From the NCBI RefSeq assembly GCF_040807025.1, contig NC_090952.1, forward strand, positions 17,667,068 through 17,731,067: a DNA stretch of 64,000 nt. The letters are read 5' to 3'. A program made the position numbers and the translations under genes. Below, in pieces: positions 36,001 to 47,100 of the stretch (position 1 is the first letter of the stretch; each line of letters opens with the position of its first letter). Below the pieces are notes generated by a model. It made no database searches. It saw only the letters and a list, made by a program, of their open reading frames with translations, and was not told the origin of the DNA. The stretch comes from Struthio camelus. Lineage: Eukaryota; Chordata; Aves; Struthioniformes; Struthionidae.

Positions 36001-37529
36001 AGAAAAAAAGGTGTATCATTTCATTACAGTTAGGGTGCATTGTAGATGTACCTTTCAGTTATTTTTTCATCCTTCATTTTGTGCCCACAGTTAGTTATGT
36101 CTGACCCTTGTAAATCTCTTATTTACCTTTATCGCTCAGAAACCTGGGCATAGAAGGGACAGAGCCAAGTCCTTTGCTAAAAACTTTTTTTCTGTACTCT
36201 GCTCACATTGGACCTACCTATAACAAGCCTCTATAAAATTTTCTTTGTGCTAAAAAAAAAAATAACCTGGCACCTTTACATCACAATTTCTTTTGAATTC
36301 CTTTTTTTCATAGTCCTGCCTCATGTTTGGCTACAGTAAACTGAGATACAGCACATACATCACTACTGAGCTTTGCAGTCTTCTAGAAACAAAATTATTA
36401 TTATTTTTAATTAATTCCCTACTGTTCTACTTAAAAGGTTGCCACCATTTTTTTATCCTTGTCTCCTCCTAGTCAATTGTATCACCCATCATTTTCTCTA
36501 TAGGATCCCTGTGAGCCAGGAGCCACATTTACGCCAGCTGGCAATAAGTAATTTACAGAAAGCTGTTGATTGGCCCTAGCTGAAATGACTGGGGCTTTCC
36601 TCTCTTCTCTAGTGTCAGAAAAGAGCTTTGCCACATTTCACTTCAATGGGGCATATGTAATGATGATAACAACAAAAACAAACAAATAGAACAGAACCTT
36701 TGCTTGACATTTTGCCATGCAAGCACAGCCAATTTTTATATATAAGTCATATGCAACACACCCATACTTCTATAGCTGTCAATGTTAAGAAAATTGAATA
36801 TTTTGCCTACAGGTCTGAAATGAACAAAAATATTGAAACTTGAATTTTAAATAAATATTCTAAAATATTTATTTCAGCTATATGGAAACTTAATAGTTTG
36901 TACACATTCAAATTGCATACTGTTGGACTCCATTCAAGTAAACCATCTGGATACTTTATAACTGACAAGATATTACGTATGATTGTTAGGCTTTAGTAAC
37001 TTTGCCTTGTCTTTAATAAAATTACAGGAAAATAAGAATATCATTGATATAGTTGATTTGTATATGCTTAGTTGAACTGGACAGCTGCCTGGTATTAATT
37101 CTCAAACCTTGAGCATTTGCTTAGTTTAAGAGCAGTTCTTTTCTCCATGGATAGTCACCTCTCAAGGGTACTGTTTTTACTACAGCCTTTATGATTTTAT
37201 ATTGCTTCATGCCACTCCAACTTGCTGGGTGTTGATGCGCAAGGCTTCCTCTGGCCTTGCAAAAACTCAGTCTTATTTAGAAATATGTTTAGCTTATGGA
37301 AGACATTAAAGTCAAAAAGGGAAAAGAATTCTGAGAGTGGAATTTGATTGTCACATTAATCTCAAAGTAAAAAATGTCTTTAAAGGGGTAAAGCCAATGA
37401 GAAATGTTTAAATCTGATTTATTCATTCTCCTAAATGCAATTACATCCAGTAAATTAACACAAAAAGTTTCTATTTGAGGGAAGCAACTTGTTATTTCTA
37501 TCATTTCCAGTAGGTAAAAATCTCAGATG

Positions 37530-37680
37530 AGTTCAGGGCTCCATTGTAAAGAAACATCTGGCAGAAGCAGATAGCCCCTGCCCCGTGGAGCTTCCAACCT
37601 ATGGTTCTGATCCCAGAAAGACGCATGAACAAGCTCAGGAAGTATGAGTAGTCTCACTGAAAAGCATTCATTTAACCCTA
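37530..37680. repeat. Decayed composite amniote repeat
   Basis: Contains AGCCCCTGCCCCGTGGAGCT, like the CCCTGCCCCAAAGAGCTTAC stretch of old retroposons. It is followed by TCTGATCCCAGAAAG and ATGAGTAGTCTCACTGAA, the latter closely resembling the CATGAGTAGTCCCACTGAAG part of a common turtle/bird repeat. Family name not assigned. Confidence 0.5.
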
Positions 37681-38100
37681 GGTTTTATGAAAATTCTGCC
37701 TTGGTTTAAGTCAGGTAGGCTAGGGGCCTAAAACAGGAGGCTACTTTTAAATTATACATATACTCAATGGAAGTAAAGGGTTCCTCATAATCAAAGGAAA
37801 GAAAGTGAGGTTCTTTCAGAGAGTAATTTTTAGAGCATTTTAGTTAACTAATAGCAATTTAGTCAGCATACGTTGTCATACCCCCGAATCTCAAATGGGA
37901 CTACTCAAAATGCAAAAATACTAAACTTTGCAGAAAGGGTGCCTAAATAAGCAAGTTTAACAAAAGCACCAAGGTCATGGCACAAACACAAAGCGTGATC
38001 ATGAAAATATGTGAATTTGCTCTACTGGTACCTATTTGTTTGTAAGTGTTGTTTATACTTTTCCATTTGCTTTGTTTACAGAATGCTTTAGCAGAAATGC

Positions 38101-38690
38101 TTTAGCAGGGGTAGCAGAAAAAAAGGGGGAGAAGGACCAGGAAAGCAGGAAAGAGAGAGTAGAAAAAAAGTGCACATAAGGAGGAATGATGAATCCTGAC
38201 ACAAAGGAAGAAAGGAATGGGACAGGCTGGGAAAAAAGGTGAAGCAAAGAACTCATCTAGCCAGTGTGTCCCGGCTGCTGCTGGGTGCACATCTCCAAGG
38301 CTCAGCTCCTCCTTATGAATTTCGTCTGGCCTCCGTTTGGGCCCACTTGGTCAGGGGAGAAGGCAAAGCACAGAGCTTAGCAGTTCTCGTGTCAACTGAC
38401 CTGGTTCAGGTGGAGGAGTGGTGGGATCAGTCTTGTTCCGTGGACTGCTGGGTTTTACTTTTACGTGACAGAGCGAGGAACCGTGCGGTGCTTCTGGGCG
38501 CTGCCTTCCAGCCAGGGCCCAAGAGAGCGTCCCCGCCACCCTCGCATCGAAAACACAGTTGATGCTGCAGGCGATTCTGGGAATTTTAAGCAGTCACCTA
38601 CAAGATCTCCTGAGAAGTGACTTCATGAATGATCACCAACTTTCACGTTTCCCCCCCCCTCCCTTCTCCGGAGGGTTTCTGGTTGCCTTG
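38101..38690. other. Upstream flank of the DACH2 CpG island
   Basis: Transition zone between the AT-rich desert and the CpG island. It opens with a near-exact 13-bp duplication (AATGCTTTAGCAG at 38,082-38,094 and 38,096-38,108) and a polypurine tract (about 38,117-38,169). GC-intermediate DNA follows, carrying a 107-codon plus-strand open frame (38,239-38,562) with no recognisable domain, which I do not call as a gene. A C10 run sits at about 38,651. Confidence 0.6.
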
Positions 38691-38828
38691 GCCCCAAATC
38701 ACTCGCGATATGGGGCCACGGCCTGCGTCCCTTCACAGAAACGAGCGGCTACGCGCCGCTGCTCCCTCAGTAAATAAGCAGCGAGCCGGGCCAAAAATTC
38801 ACTTAACCGCGACTTGCGGCTCTCCCGG

Positions 38829-38866
38829 CCCCTGTCCCCGTCCCCGTCCCCGTCCCCGTCCCCCCC
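38829..38866. repeat. (GTCCCC)n hexanucleotide repeat
   Basis: About six units of GTCCCC, the first preceded by CCCT. The minus strand is a run of GGGGAC units with more than four G4 tracts, so it can in principle form a G-quadruplex. It lies about 600 bp upstream of the DACH2 start codon. Confidence 0.9.
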
Positions 38867-39159
38867 TTCTCTCGGCGGCGGCCGGACACAGGTGCGTTAC
38901 CCCGGGCTGCACCGGGCGCGGCGGCCCTCGCCTCGGCCCAGGGCGCGGGCGGCCCCCCCCCGGCGGGACCCCCCCGGGCCCGGCCCGAGCGGAGCCGCCT
39001 CCGCTCCCCAAACTTTCCCAACCCGAGGCGCACAGGGGGAGTCGCAGCCGCCCGGCGGAGACGCGAGCCCGATAACCGCTCGCGCCCGCCCGCTTCGCCC
39101 CGCCAGCAGCTCCGGCGCGGCGCGGCCGCCTCACACCCCGCGGCCCAGGTGCTGCGGCC

Positions 39160-39196
39160 GGCGCGGCGCGGCGCGGCGCGGCGCGGCGCGGCGCGG
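39160..39196. repeat. (GGCGC)n pentanucleotide repeat
   Basis: About seven uninterrupted units of GGCGC/GCGCG, pure CpG/GpC sequence about 270 bp upstream of the DACH2 ATG, inside the core promoter or 5' UTR region. Likely length-polymorphic and hard to sequence through. Confidence 0.92.
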
Positions 39197-39465
39197 AGCT
39201 GCCCCGCCCCGCCGCCCTGGCAGCCACTCGTCGCGGCCGCGCCGGAGGCGGACGAGCCGCATTGGCTGGAGGGCGCTGTCACTCTTCCCCCCGGCGGCGG
39301 TGGGGCGGGGCCTCGGCGAGCGGCTGCCGGCCGCGGCGTGTGGGAGGGCGGGCAGGCGGGCGGCTCTGTTTTTAGTAGTACCGCAAACAGCGCGGCGAGA
39401 GTGCGCGTGAGGGGAGCGGCGCCGAGCCGAGGCGAGCCGAGCCGCGGCGGGGAGCCAGGCTGGCC

Positions 39466-39944
39466 ATGGCTGTCTCCGCGCCGCCCGTCATCGCCGCAAC
39501 TTCCAGCGGCGGCGCGGGGGGCTCGGCGGGCTTGTTCCGGGCGGACCCGCTCTACTCCAGCCCCGCCGAGTCCCCGCGCCTCACCAACAGCCTCGTCAAC
39601 ACTTTCCTCTCCGCCGGCAGCGGCGGGGCCGGCGCGGGCGGCGGCGGCGGGAACGAGTGTAAGATGGTCGACCTGCACGGGGTGAAGGTGGCCTCGTTCC
39701 TCGTGGAGGGGCAGGAGCTGATCTGCCTGCCGCAGGTCTTCGACCTCTTCCTCAAGCACCTGGTGGGAGGGCTGCACACGGTCTACACCAAGCTGAAGCG
39801 GCTGGATATATCGCCCGTGGTGTGCACGGTGGAGCAGGTCCGCATCCTGCGGGGGCTGGGGGCCATCCAGCCCGGCGTCAACCGCTGCAAGCTCATCACC
39901 AGGAAGGACTTCGAAACTTTGTACAACGACTGCACCAACGCGAG
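39466..39944 (+). CDS. DACH2: DACH2 (dachshund family transcription factor 2) coding exon 1
   Basis: First coding exon of the nuclear Ski/Sno/Dac-family cofactor DACH2, which acts with Six, Eya and Pax proteins in muscle, limb and neural development. It encodes 159 residues plus two bases of an Arg codon. The start MAVSAPPVIAATSSG matches human DACH2 (MAVSASPVISATSSG), not DACH1. LFRADPLYSSP follows, then a Gly/Ala/Ser-rich linker (about 51-62), then the DNA-binding-fold Dachshund domain DHD1 (about 64-157). DHD1 shows ECKMVDLHGVKVASF, ELICLPQVFDLFLKHLVGGL, RLDISPVVCTVEQVRI and GAIQPGVNRCKLI. The DACH2-diagnostic LDISPVVCTVEQ separates it from DACH1. The ATG has a strong context (GGCCATGG). 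The exon ends at CGAG|GTGAGT (donor at 39,945). The next exon and the C-terminal DHD2 coiled coil lie outside the window. Confidence 0.96.
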
Positions 39945-40160
39945 GTGAGTGGCAAAACTTTTGCTGCTCTTCGGCCGCTGGGGGCCGGCGGGCGCCGGGG
40001 GAGCGGCGGCGGGGGCGGGCGGCGGGAGAGGGAGGTGGCGGTGTCTCCGCGATGGGGCGGCGCCGGGTGCCCGCCCTGCCCGGCGCCCCGTCTGCAGCGG
40101 CGGCACCGCTGCCCGGCGCCCCGGCTGCCCCGGCCGCTCCGCGGGCGCGGAGGCGGCGCT

Positions 40161-40184
40161 CGGCCCGGCCCGGCCCGGCCCGGC
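40161..40184. repeat. (CGGCC)n short tandem repeat
   Basis: Nearly five units of CGGCC in the CpG-rich beginning of DACH2 intron 1. Confidence 0.85.
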
Positions 40185-40720
40185 GGGAGAGGCTCCCCGC
40201 GGCGCGGAGCCCCCGCTGGCCCCGGGGGGAGCCGGAGCCGCCGTTGTGCCGCCGCCAACTTTCTAGGATTCCCCAAGCCTGCGCGCTCGCAGTTTTCGCA
40301 CGCTAGCGTTTAAACTTTTCACCAACGCAAATCTCCCCCCCCCCCAAAAAAAAAAGTCTATATATTCCCTGCCCTAAAAAAAAAAACCCCAAAACCCCGA
40401 AGTTTTCCTCACTGTTTTTATTCCCCTGAAAGTTGCAGCTCCTGCGCCGGTTCGCAGGAGCCGAGCGCGGCCGCGGGTGCGGGTCGTGGGCGCTCAGCGC
40501 AGCGGCAAACTGTTGCTCGGGATCGTTCTGGAATAATTTGGCATTGTTGGATGAAAAGGGCTGGTGTGGCTCTCGCCCCTGCCCTGTCGTGCTTAAATCA
40601 CTAAAAACCCAAAGCGGATTGTATTCCTGGGAGATCCCCGCTGGGATCTTCGTGCTTAGGGGTTATAATCCTTGTTGGTGACCTCATAGTTTCTTCCTTT
40701 AGAAATGATAATGATCTAAT

Positions 40721-40747
40721 AAACAAACAAACAAACAAACAAAAAAA
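40721..40747. repeat. (AAAC)n microsatellite
   Basis: Five AAAC units followed by an A run, shortly after the end of the CpG island in DACH2 intron 1. Confidence 0.9.
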
Positions 40748-41100
40748 CCCTCTCAGGGCTTTAATAGAAATACCTAGTAGTGTGGGATAGGCTGTAAAAG
40801 AGGGTGCTCCCAGGTGACGTTCACTGGTTTAACCGTCAGTGAGGTGCCTCTTCAGAGGCGTTTGCGCCCCGGTGTTGTCATGCCTCCTGTCTAGCAGGAA
40901 ACTTTCCCTACATAGGTTGTTTCAAAGTCCTTTGGCCACCGCATCTGACTTGCAGCATGCCGATGTTCAATAACTTTACTTTTCTGTGAAAATACATGCC
41001 GTTAATTCTGGCTGCTAAGAACTGCATGTGTTGGCTGTTTGTTTTTGGTTTTTGTTTTAATAGCAGCTATGCAGTTATTATTAAAAGTCTGTGCCAGTGT

Positions 41101-41140
41101 GGGGCCTGATCCTGTTCTCACTGCTGTGAGCTTAAACAGG
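41101..41140. repeat. Decayed GGGCCTGATC-type repeat
   Basis: Begins GGGGCCTGATCCTGTTCTCA, close to the end of the GGGCCTGATCC element family seen elsewhere in the window. The downstream border is lost. Confidence 0.45.
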
Positions 41141-44100
41141 AGCGGAACGGACCTCCGTTCTCGGACAGCAGCGTTTGTTTTGTGTCAAATTATTTTTTGT
41201 TAAAGGCGACGTTCCGGCGAAACTTGCACGCGCTTCCTCGCTGTGTTTGCCCGAAGTCCGTGCTCTTCTCTTGCTGGTGTTCTGTTTCTGTAGCACTTTT
41301 TCCTGCTGCCTCTTTATTTCAGTATGTCACGCTGGGCTGTGACATCATAACTACTGCCTTATTAAAATGATGCTATTACAAGCAAGTGCTGAGACTAACG
41401 TGTTGAATAAAATTAATAAAAGTTTTCGTAAGGGACACATTTAACATATAAATGTCACTCTGAAACGTTTATGAAATCTGACTGGCATAAAAGTTGACCT
41501 TAAAAGATTATTTCTTATTACTATTATGTAATTTTTATGACCGTGACAAAGTTTTCCTCAGAGAAATCTGTGATGTGATCTGATGATGTAGACTTCAGGT
41601 GCAATTTGAAGATTTCTGCCCTGTTATAACCAACGCTTTTAGATAAAGAAATGCTGAAGCGTTAAATGTTCGATATGTTTATTTAGCACTTTTTTTTCCT
41701 CTTTGCTAGACGCTTACGGTGTGGGAGGAAAAAGGGAGTAAGCAATGCAAAGAGCAGTGGAGAAGTGAGGCCAGGGGAGCGAGGGACTGGGCACTGAGCG
41801 GAGCTGTGAGAGGGTCTGAAAGAAGCAGTCAGTGGAACGAAGACCTAGTCGAGATTGAAGATATGGCAAGAGCGTTGTGGCGGGGGGGGATCTGACGGGG
41901 CAGAAACGCTTTGGCTCTCTGGCCAGACGCAACTCTCGGCTCAAAAGTATGTTCTGCACGTGCGTGAACACAAGCTCTTCGTACCCAGTTGTGAATACAT
42001 TATTTTTTACGCATTCAGGGCTAGCTGGTCCCATTACTTTTAAAAAAAAAAAAAAAAGAAATTCACATTTATTAAAATATTGCTTAACCTTTGTTTATAT
42101 CTTTTGAAAATACCAATATTTGTAATAACCTGCTGATACCAATGTATTTTGTGTTTGTGACTTCAGATGTAATGCGTGTGATGTTGTCAGTCCGTATGAA
42201 ACTTTTTTTTGAGTGTTGTAACTTAAAAATGTTAATTGTGTTCTATCATGTTAATTTTATGCTCAACCTGTCATTTTATTTACAGGAGTTTTTCCCTGAA
42301 CAGCCCATGTTTGATGGTAGAGAATGGTGGACAAAAGTGGCCAAATACATGAATGATCTAATTCTCTTGTTAGTGAACCAGTCTAGGAACCTCTGCAGTA
42401 CATGTTACCGAGCAAATAAAACACTTTAGAACTGTTAGCAACTCTACAGTTGTTAGATTCTGTACCTCAGAAGTAAAGTTTTGAAAAAATGTCATCTTTC
42501 AGAAACGAAACCTTTGGATAGGTATTGTTCAGGTGCATGACTGAAGTATTACTTTGAACTCAAGAGTATTGTGCATTGCCTTTCTATGTTTTAATATAAA
42601 AAAAAAATCCACAAATTCACAAATATATGTAGCTTCAATACTGTAGAAATGCTGGCATTAAACTCAAGAACTGCCTGGGAAAGCAACAGAAACACTGGCT
42701 GTCGCTGTTTTCTATGTTAGTGGACTCTTACAAATGAACATCTCTAATGTTTGTGTACACTTTTAATTGGAATGCCAACCATCAATTAATACATAACTGA
42801 AGAAAGGGAATTTTTATTTTTCACTCCTGCATACTCTGTCGCATTATATATATTTTTTAGTTGAGCTTGTCTACAGAGCTTGTAAGAACAGCGGAGAAGT
42901 ATACCTGTAAGGGAGAGTTTCCCCATGCTTAGGTTCTATGCATGTAACGCTAGTTACATGCATCTAGCATCTGTGATCTTTGTATTTTTTTTCATACAGA
43001 TGTAAACAAAATGTTCCTGACTTCTATTGTCATTAGCCATTATTATGTAATCTAATTCATAAGGAAGGCTTGTAAAATGAAACTAATCATTTATTTGACC
43101 GCAAGTAGCATCTTCAGGTGCATAAAGAGTACAGTATATTTACAAAATTTGGTTACTAGTTTGCAGTGTCTTGAACGGTTTCTTGAATTGTTCCTTAAAT
43201 TAAGGAACAAATGCTTAATTTCAGTAGTAAAGCATAAGGTTTATTTAAAGCAGAAAACTATAATGTGATTTTGTTTTGAAAATTAAATTTGTCACTGTAG
43301 TGAGAACATCCTTATGCTATTAGATATATCAGCCCTTAAATAGCAGAATTATATGAGTAAGATAGAACTCCTCTGGGTTTTTGCATTTGACTATTGTTGG
43401 CTACTGAGATAGGATAATATTGGGCTGGATTATTTTGTGAATAAGTAGTAAAATATTACACGAGAGAGAATACTTTTCCAGAAAAGAGCGTTTCAGTACA
43501 TGGCTTATTTTTGGTTCTGATTAAAAGTATTCAGTTAAGCTAATATTTTGCATTACTTTGGCTATTCATAAACAATAAAAGGCTTTAGAAATGAATTTAA
43601 GCAGTAAATGCAGACATTTTATTTTATGAGATAATGAGGGTCTAGTCATGTTGTCTATTAAAAGCTACCCTATAGTCAGCAATACTCTGTCTTTTATTAG
43701 GAGAATGATGTCAAGATTATAATTAAACCAATCCGGTCATGTACCACTGCACAGAGCTTCTGTGTATATTGATTTTAAATGTGGGCTTCTGATTATATAG
43801 ACTACCTTGACTGAGTAAATGTTTTGTGTGTATTCAGACTTGGAAGAACTTGTGAATTTGGGAGGTGGTAGCAGGTTTAAATAAAAATGACCAATTTTTC
43901 AGTTTTCCCCTCTTCCTTGGAGGGGTGACTTAGTTAAAACATTCTTTCAAGAGATACTGCTGGCACAGTGGATTCTGTCGGAGATGCAGAAAGGAATGTT
44001 TTACTTTCCAAGCAAATTAATTTTACTTTTGAAAAAAATCCCTCTTTCTTTTTGGCCATCTTGAAAGTCTATGCTTGTTTACAGAAATACTAAAACGCTT

Positions 44101-47100
44101 GAACATTTTTGTCAGAAGCATATCTAATCTGTAGAAACCTTGATTAAAATTCGCTACCCTTTTCATAGCAAGAGAGCTTTCCATTTGAAGTGTAACATGC
44201 TTTTCCTCCAAAATGGAGAATTTGTGTATTTTTTGCATGTGTATATGCATAATACGTATATAATTTTCTACTGCAACTTCTACAACAGAAAATACTGTGT
44301 TTTTGTAGCAAAGACAAAAAAGCTAAACAATTAGGTATTAATGATATTCTCGTTGCATATTCAAAAGGTCTTTGCAAGCATTTCTTCTCCTTTTTTCTTT
44401 TCACCATTTCAACCTGCAGAACTCTTCACTGTCACTTCAAATCACACAATTCTACAAAGATAAAACAACATTTAAACTCATTTGCTTTGGGAGGGAAATT
44501 GAGCATTTGCACCCAATAAGCCTGATTGTGGAACTGCATGCAAATTGTGTTTTGATTTATCTCTTTTGCACTTTTTTCCATTTGAATTGATCTTGCATTA
44601 ATTTTGCCAAGCGGCTCTGTGAGGCTGCAGATGTTGCCCTGTGTTTAATAAATCAATGAGACAGATCTGAATGAATCACTTCAGATGGATTCTCTGCTCG
44701 GTTTGATGTCTAGATGTTATTCTTAGCTTGTTATCATGACAGATGCATTAATGTTCCCATACACTGCCAGCAATGTCAAAGAGATTGAAGCTTTTAAAGT
44801 GGCGGTATCCCCTTTTCCCCCTTCTGTTAGAATAACTAAATTGCCTTTAGCAGTAGGTCAAAATATAAATTTAATCATGGAATCACTGTGAGGAATGCAC
44901 TAAACTTCTGAACGCAACGTAAGGCAAAGTCACACATGCGCAATTTCACGTGGAATGATTAATTATTCCAAAATAGTGGAGATCAATATTAAAATCTAAA
45001 CATAGGCTAGTTCCTTGATAGAGTAACCACTTTCTCAACATTAATATTTCATTGTAATAGGAATGATCCGAATAAATAATATAAGACTAGGACATGTTAA
45101 GAGTGTTACCAGAAATAGAATATCGTTGTGTCCAAACTGATTAAAGGCTGAAGTAAGGCTTCTGGGTTTGCTGGGATTTTTTATTTGTTTATTTTCCTGA
45201 TTTTTTTTTTTCTTCTTCTTTCTCTTTTTTTAATCCTTATTCATATGTTTCTTTTGGATTTAAACACATCTGTATTTAACAGTTGTTAAATGCAAAATAG
45301 GAAAATTTTGTTCTGTTTCTACTCCTGCTTACCGTTTAGTGTCGGATCTGTTAGAAGAGTTGTTGATTGCCGTTAATTTCTGATCTGTGTAGTCTGGAAT
45401 CGGTTGCCTTAGAGTAGAACCTGTGGAACACAAATCATAAAAGAGATTCTCATGTGTCTTTGTGGAGCAGTTTTAAATTCTGGAAAAAATTGCACAAAGT
45501 GTAAAGTGCTCGACCATGAATAAAGAACATCTGTTTTCCAGGCAGGTTAAGCACAGTTGTTGTTGACTTTTCTTTTGTTGGCGTTTATTAAAATACTCGT
45601 GCCTTTCCTTGTTTTTTCTTTAGAAGATACAGGACCTCTTAATTTGCTTCAATCTTTTTGTTTTCTCCTTCTCTGTTTTTAATATGTCAGAAATTATCAA
45701 GAACGTCCCTTTTCCTAACCCTTCCCAAAACAGAAAAACTTTGACTTTTTCTCATTAAGGCTTCTGAGAAGAAAATGGAGAAACTGGCTGTAACAGATCT
45801 AGATTTATGTTGGCATTCTTGGTATTCTTGCTCCAGTAGTTTCAATTTGATAAAGGAAACAATATATGTAATAGAAATTCACAGTTTATTCAAATGAGTT
45901 TAGGCTTTAGGATTGTCACGTTTGCCTTTCTTTGGCCAATATATCAACGTGTGGCAATAACATAATACTTAAAAAGCTTCTAGAAGTGACCAGCTCTGTA
46001 GATGTGGAATTATTCTCACACTAAGGCTGCTATTGGATGCACAGTCTGTGTGTGGGCGTGCATTGGTTTTAAAGGCAGGTGAAAATGAACTTTGGTAGAA
46101 CTGAGGAGCAGAGCAAAAATCCCTGAATTAGAAAATCACGTTTTGTTGTATGGCAGCGGCCTTGGAGTGAGAAATTATTATTTATCTACCCTAAAATGTT
46201 TCGTATCGATCACTTTAGTAATTTTGTAGAAAATATTTAAAGAATTATGGCTTGGTTATTTCATTGTTTACAGATTAGAATTTACATTACGTAACAGTAG
46301 TTTGTCAGTATGAACGTAAAAAGGTGTTGAAATCAGGGCCGTAAAGTCCTCGTTCTAGCTTTGCTGAGGTGGACCTCCCCCTTTGCCACTGGACACTTAC
46401 CAGAACAAGGGCAAAGAACTTACTTACGGATATTTTTGGGATCTGAGCCCTTCTCTGAAGAGGTGGGAGCTGTTTACACAAACCTGCATTTGGTTTCCTT
46501 TCTCCTTTATTTCATCTATTAAACGTCAGTGAAAGAACCGCACTTATAGTGCCTCTTTGAAAATGCCATAACAATTTTTTGGCCTAATTTTGTTCTGGCT
46601 GAATGTAGGATCTTTAATCTCTTCTCTGCGTGTTATAGAAATTGTATCCTTTTTTTTTTTTCCTTCAAGTTATGAACAAAATCGTCCAAATCTTTACTTT
46701 AAAATACCTATAAAAGAAACTAGATGGGACTAGTTCTTCATGTGATTATCAGTGTAACAGAACCCTATCGGTGTATGGAAATGCAGCATTTTAATGATTT
46801 TTTTTTTTACATGAACAACGCTAGTAGCAACAACAAAAATAATGACGCTACTTCAGAGTTTCTGGAGTCTATAGCATGTTCTTTTGGTGTAAGCTAAGCC
46901 AAGATTTTATATATAATGATTAAACATGCATTACCAAGCTCAAGCACATTAGTTAGTAATGCTTCTCAGTGATTTAGATTTGTCCTGCTTGATATTAGAA
47001 CTGTCCCTTGGGGCTATGCACTTTTGATCTCTGTTGTCTTGGTAAAGGGTGGTTATCCAAAGTGACTTAGTAATAGCACCCCCCCCACCCCACCCCATTC

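Larger units (their letters stand above)
18561..38100. other. Intergenic desert between CHM and DACH2
   Basis: About 19.5 kb of mostly AT-rich DNA between the two divergent promoters. I found no gene with recognisable homology. It contains a small GC-rich patch (19,349-19,421) and decayed amniote repeat fragments near 21,362, 22,320, 31,905, 35,916, 36,518 and 37,530. It also has two short exact tandem duplications (24,887-24,916 and 25,074-25,113), an enhancer-like AT-rich stretch near 35,310-35,520, and a 183-codon minus-strand open frame (29,819-30,370) of unknown meaning. Confidence 0.8.
38690..40530 (+). promoter_or_regulatory. DACH2: DACH2 CpG-island promoter
   Basis: Dense CpG island enclosing the DACH2 5' flank, exon 1 and the first roughly 600 bp of intron 1. 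Upstream of the ATG I see an inverted CCAAT box (ATTGG, 39,261-39,265) and a GC box (GGGGCGGGG, 39,302-39,310). No ATG occurs between about 38,712 and the start codon at 39,466, so any 5' UTR beginning in this stretch lacks upstream AUGs. The transcription start is not visible but probably lies between about 39,310 and 39,420 (inferred). The island contains two striking GC tandem repeats listed separately. CpG-island control is usual for developmental transcription regulators, which are often Polycomb targets. Confidence 0.8.

Noticed and set aside
38239-38562. 107-codon plus-strand open frame before the DACH2 island
   Set aside because: No domain, no splice sites tying it to DACH2 and moderate GC content; chance is the simplest reading.
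38629-39685. Several overlapping plus-strand open frames (148, 198 and 178 codons) upstream of and into DACH2 exon 1
   Set aside because: GC-driven frames, partly reading the GTCCCC and GGCGC repeats. Only the 39,466 frame matches DACH2.
38803-39777. 324-codon minus-strand open frame across the DACH2 promoter and exon 1
   Set aside because: The composition is Arg/Ala/Pro/Gly from GC-rich DNA with few stops. It lies opposite a confirmed coding exon and promoter repeats, with no domain or splice logic.
39822-40313. Open frames of 163, 126, 105 and 84 codons around the start of DACH2 intron 1
   Set aside because: They read through the exon 1 donor into CpG-rich intron, with low-complexity Arg/Gly/Ala content and no homology.
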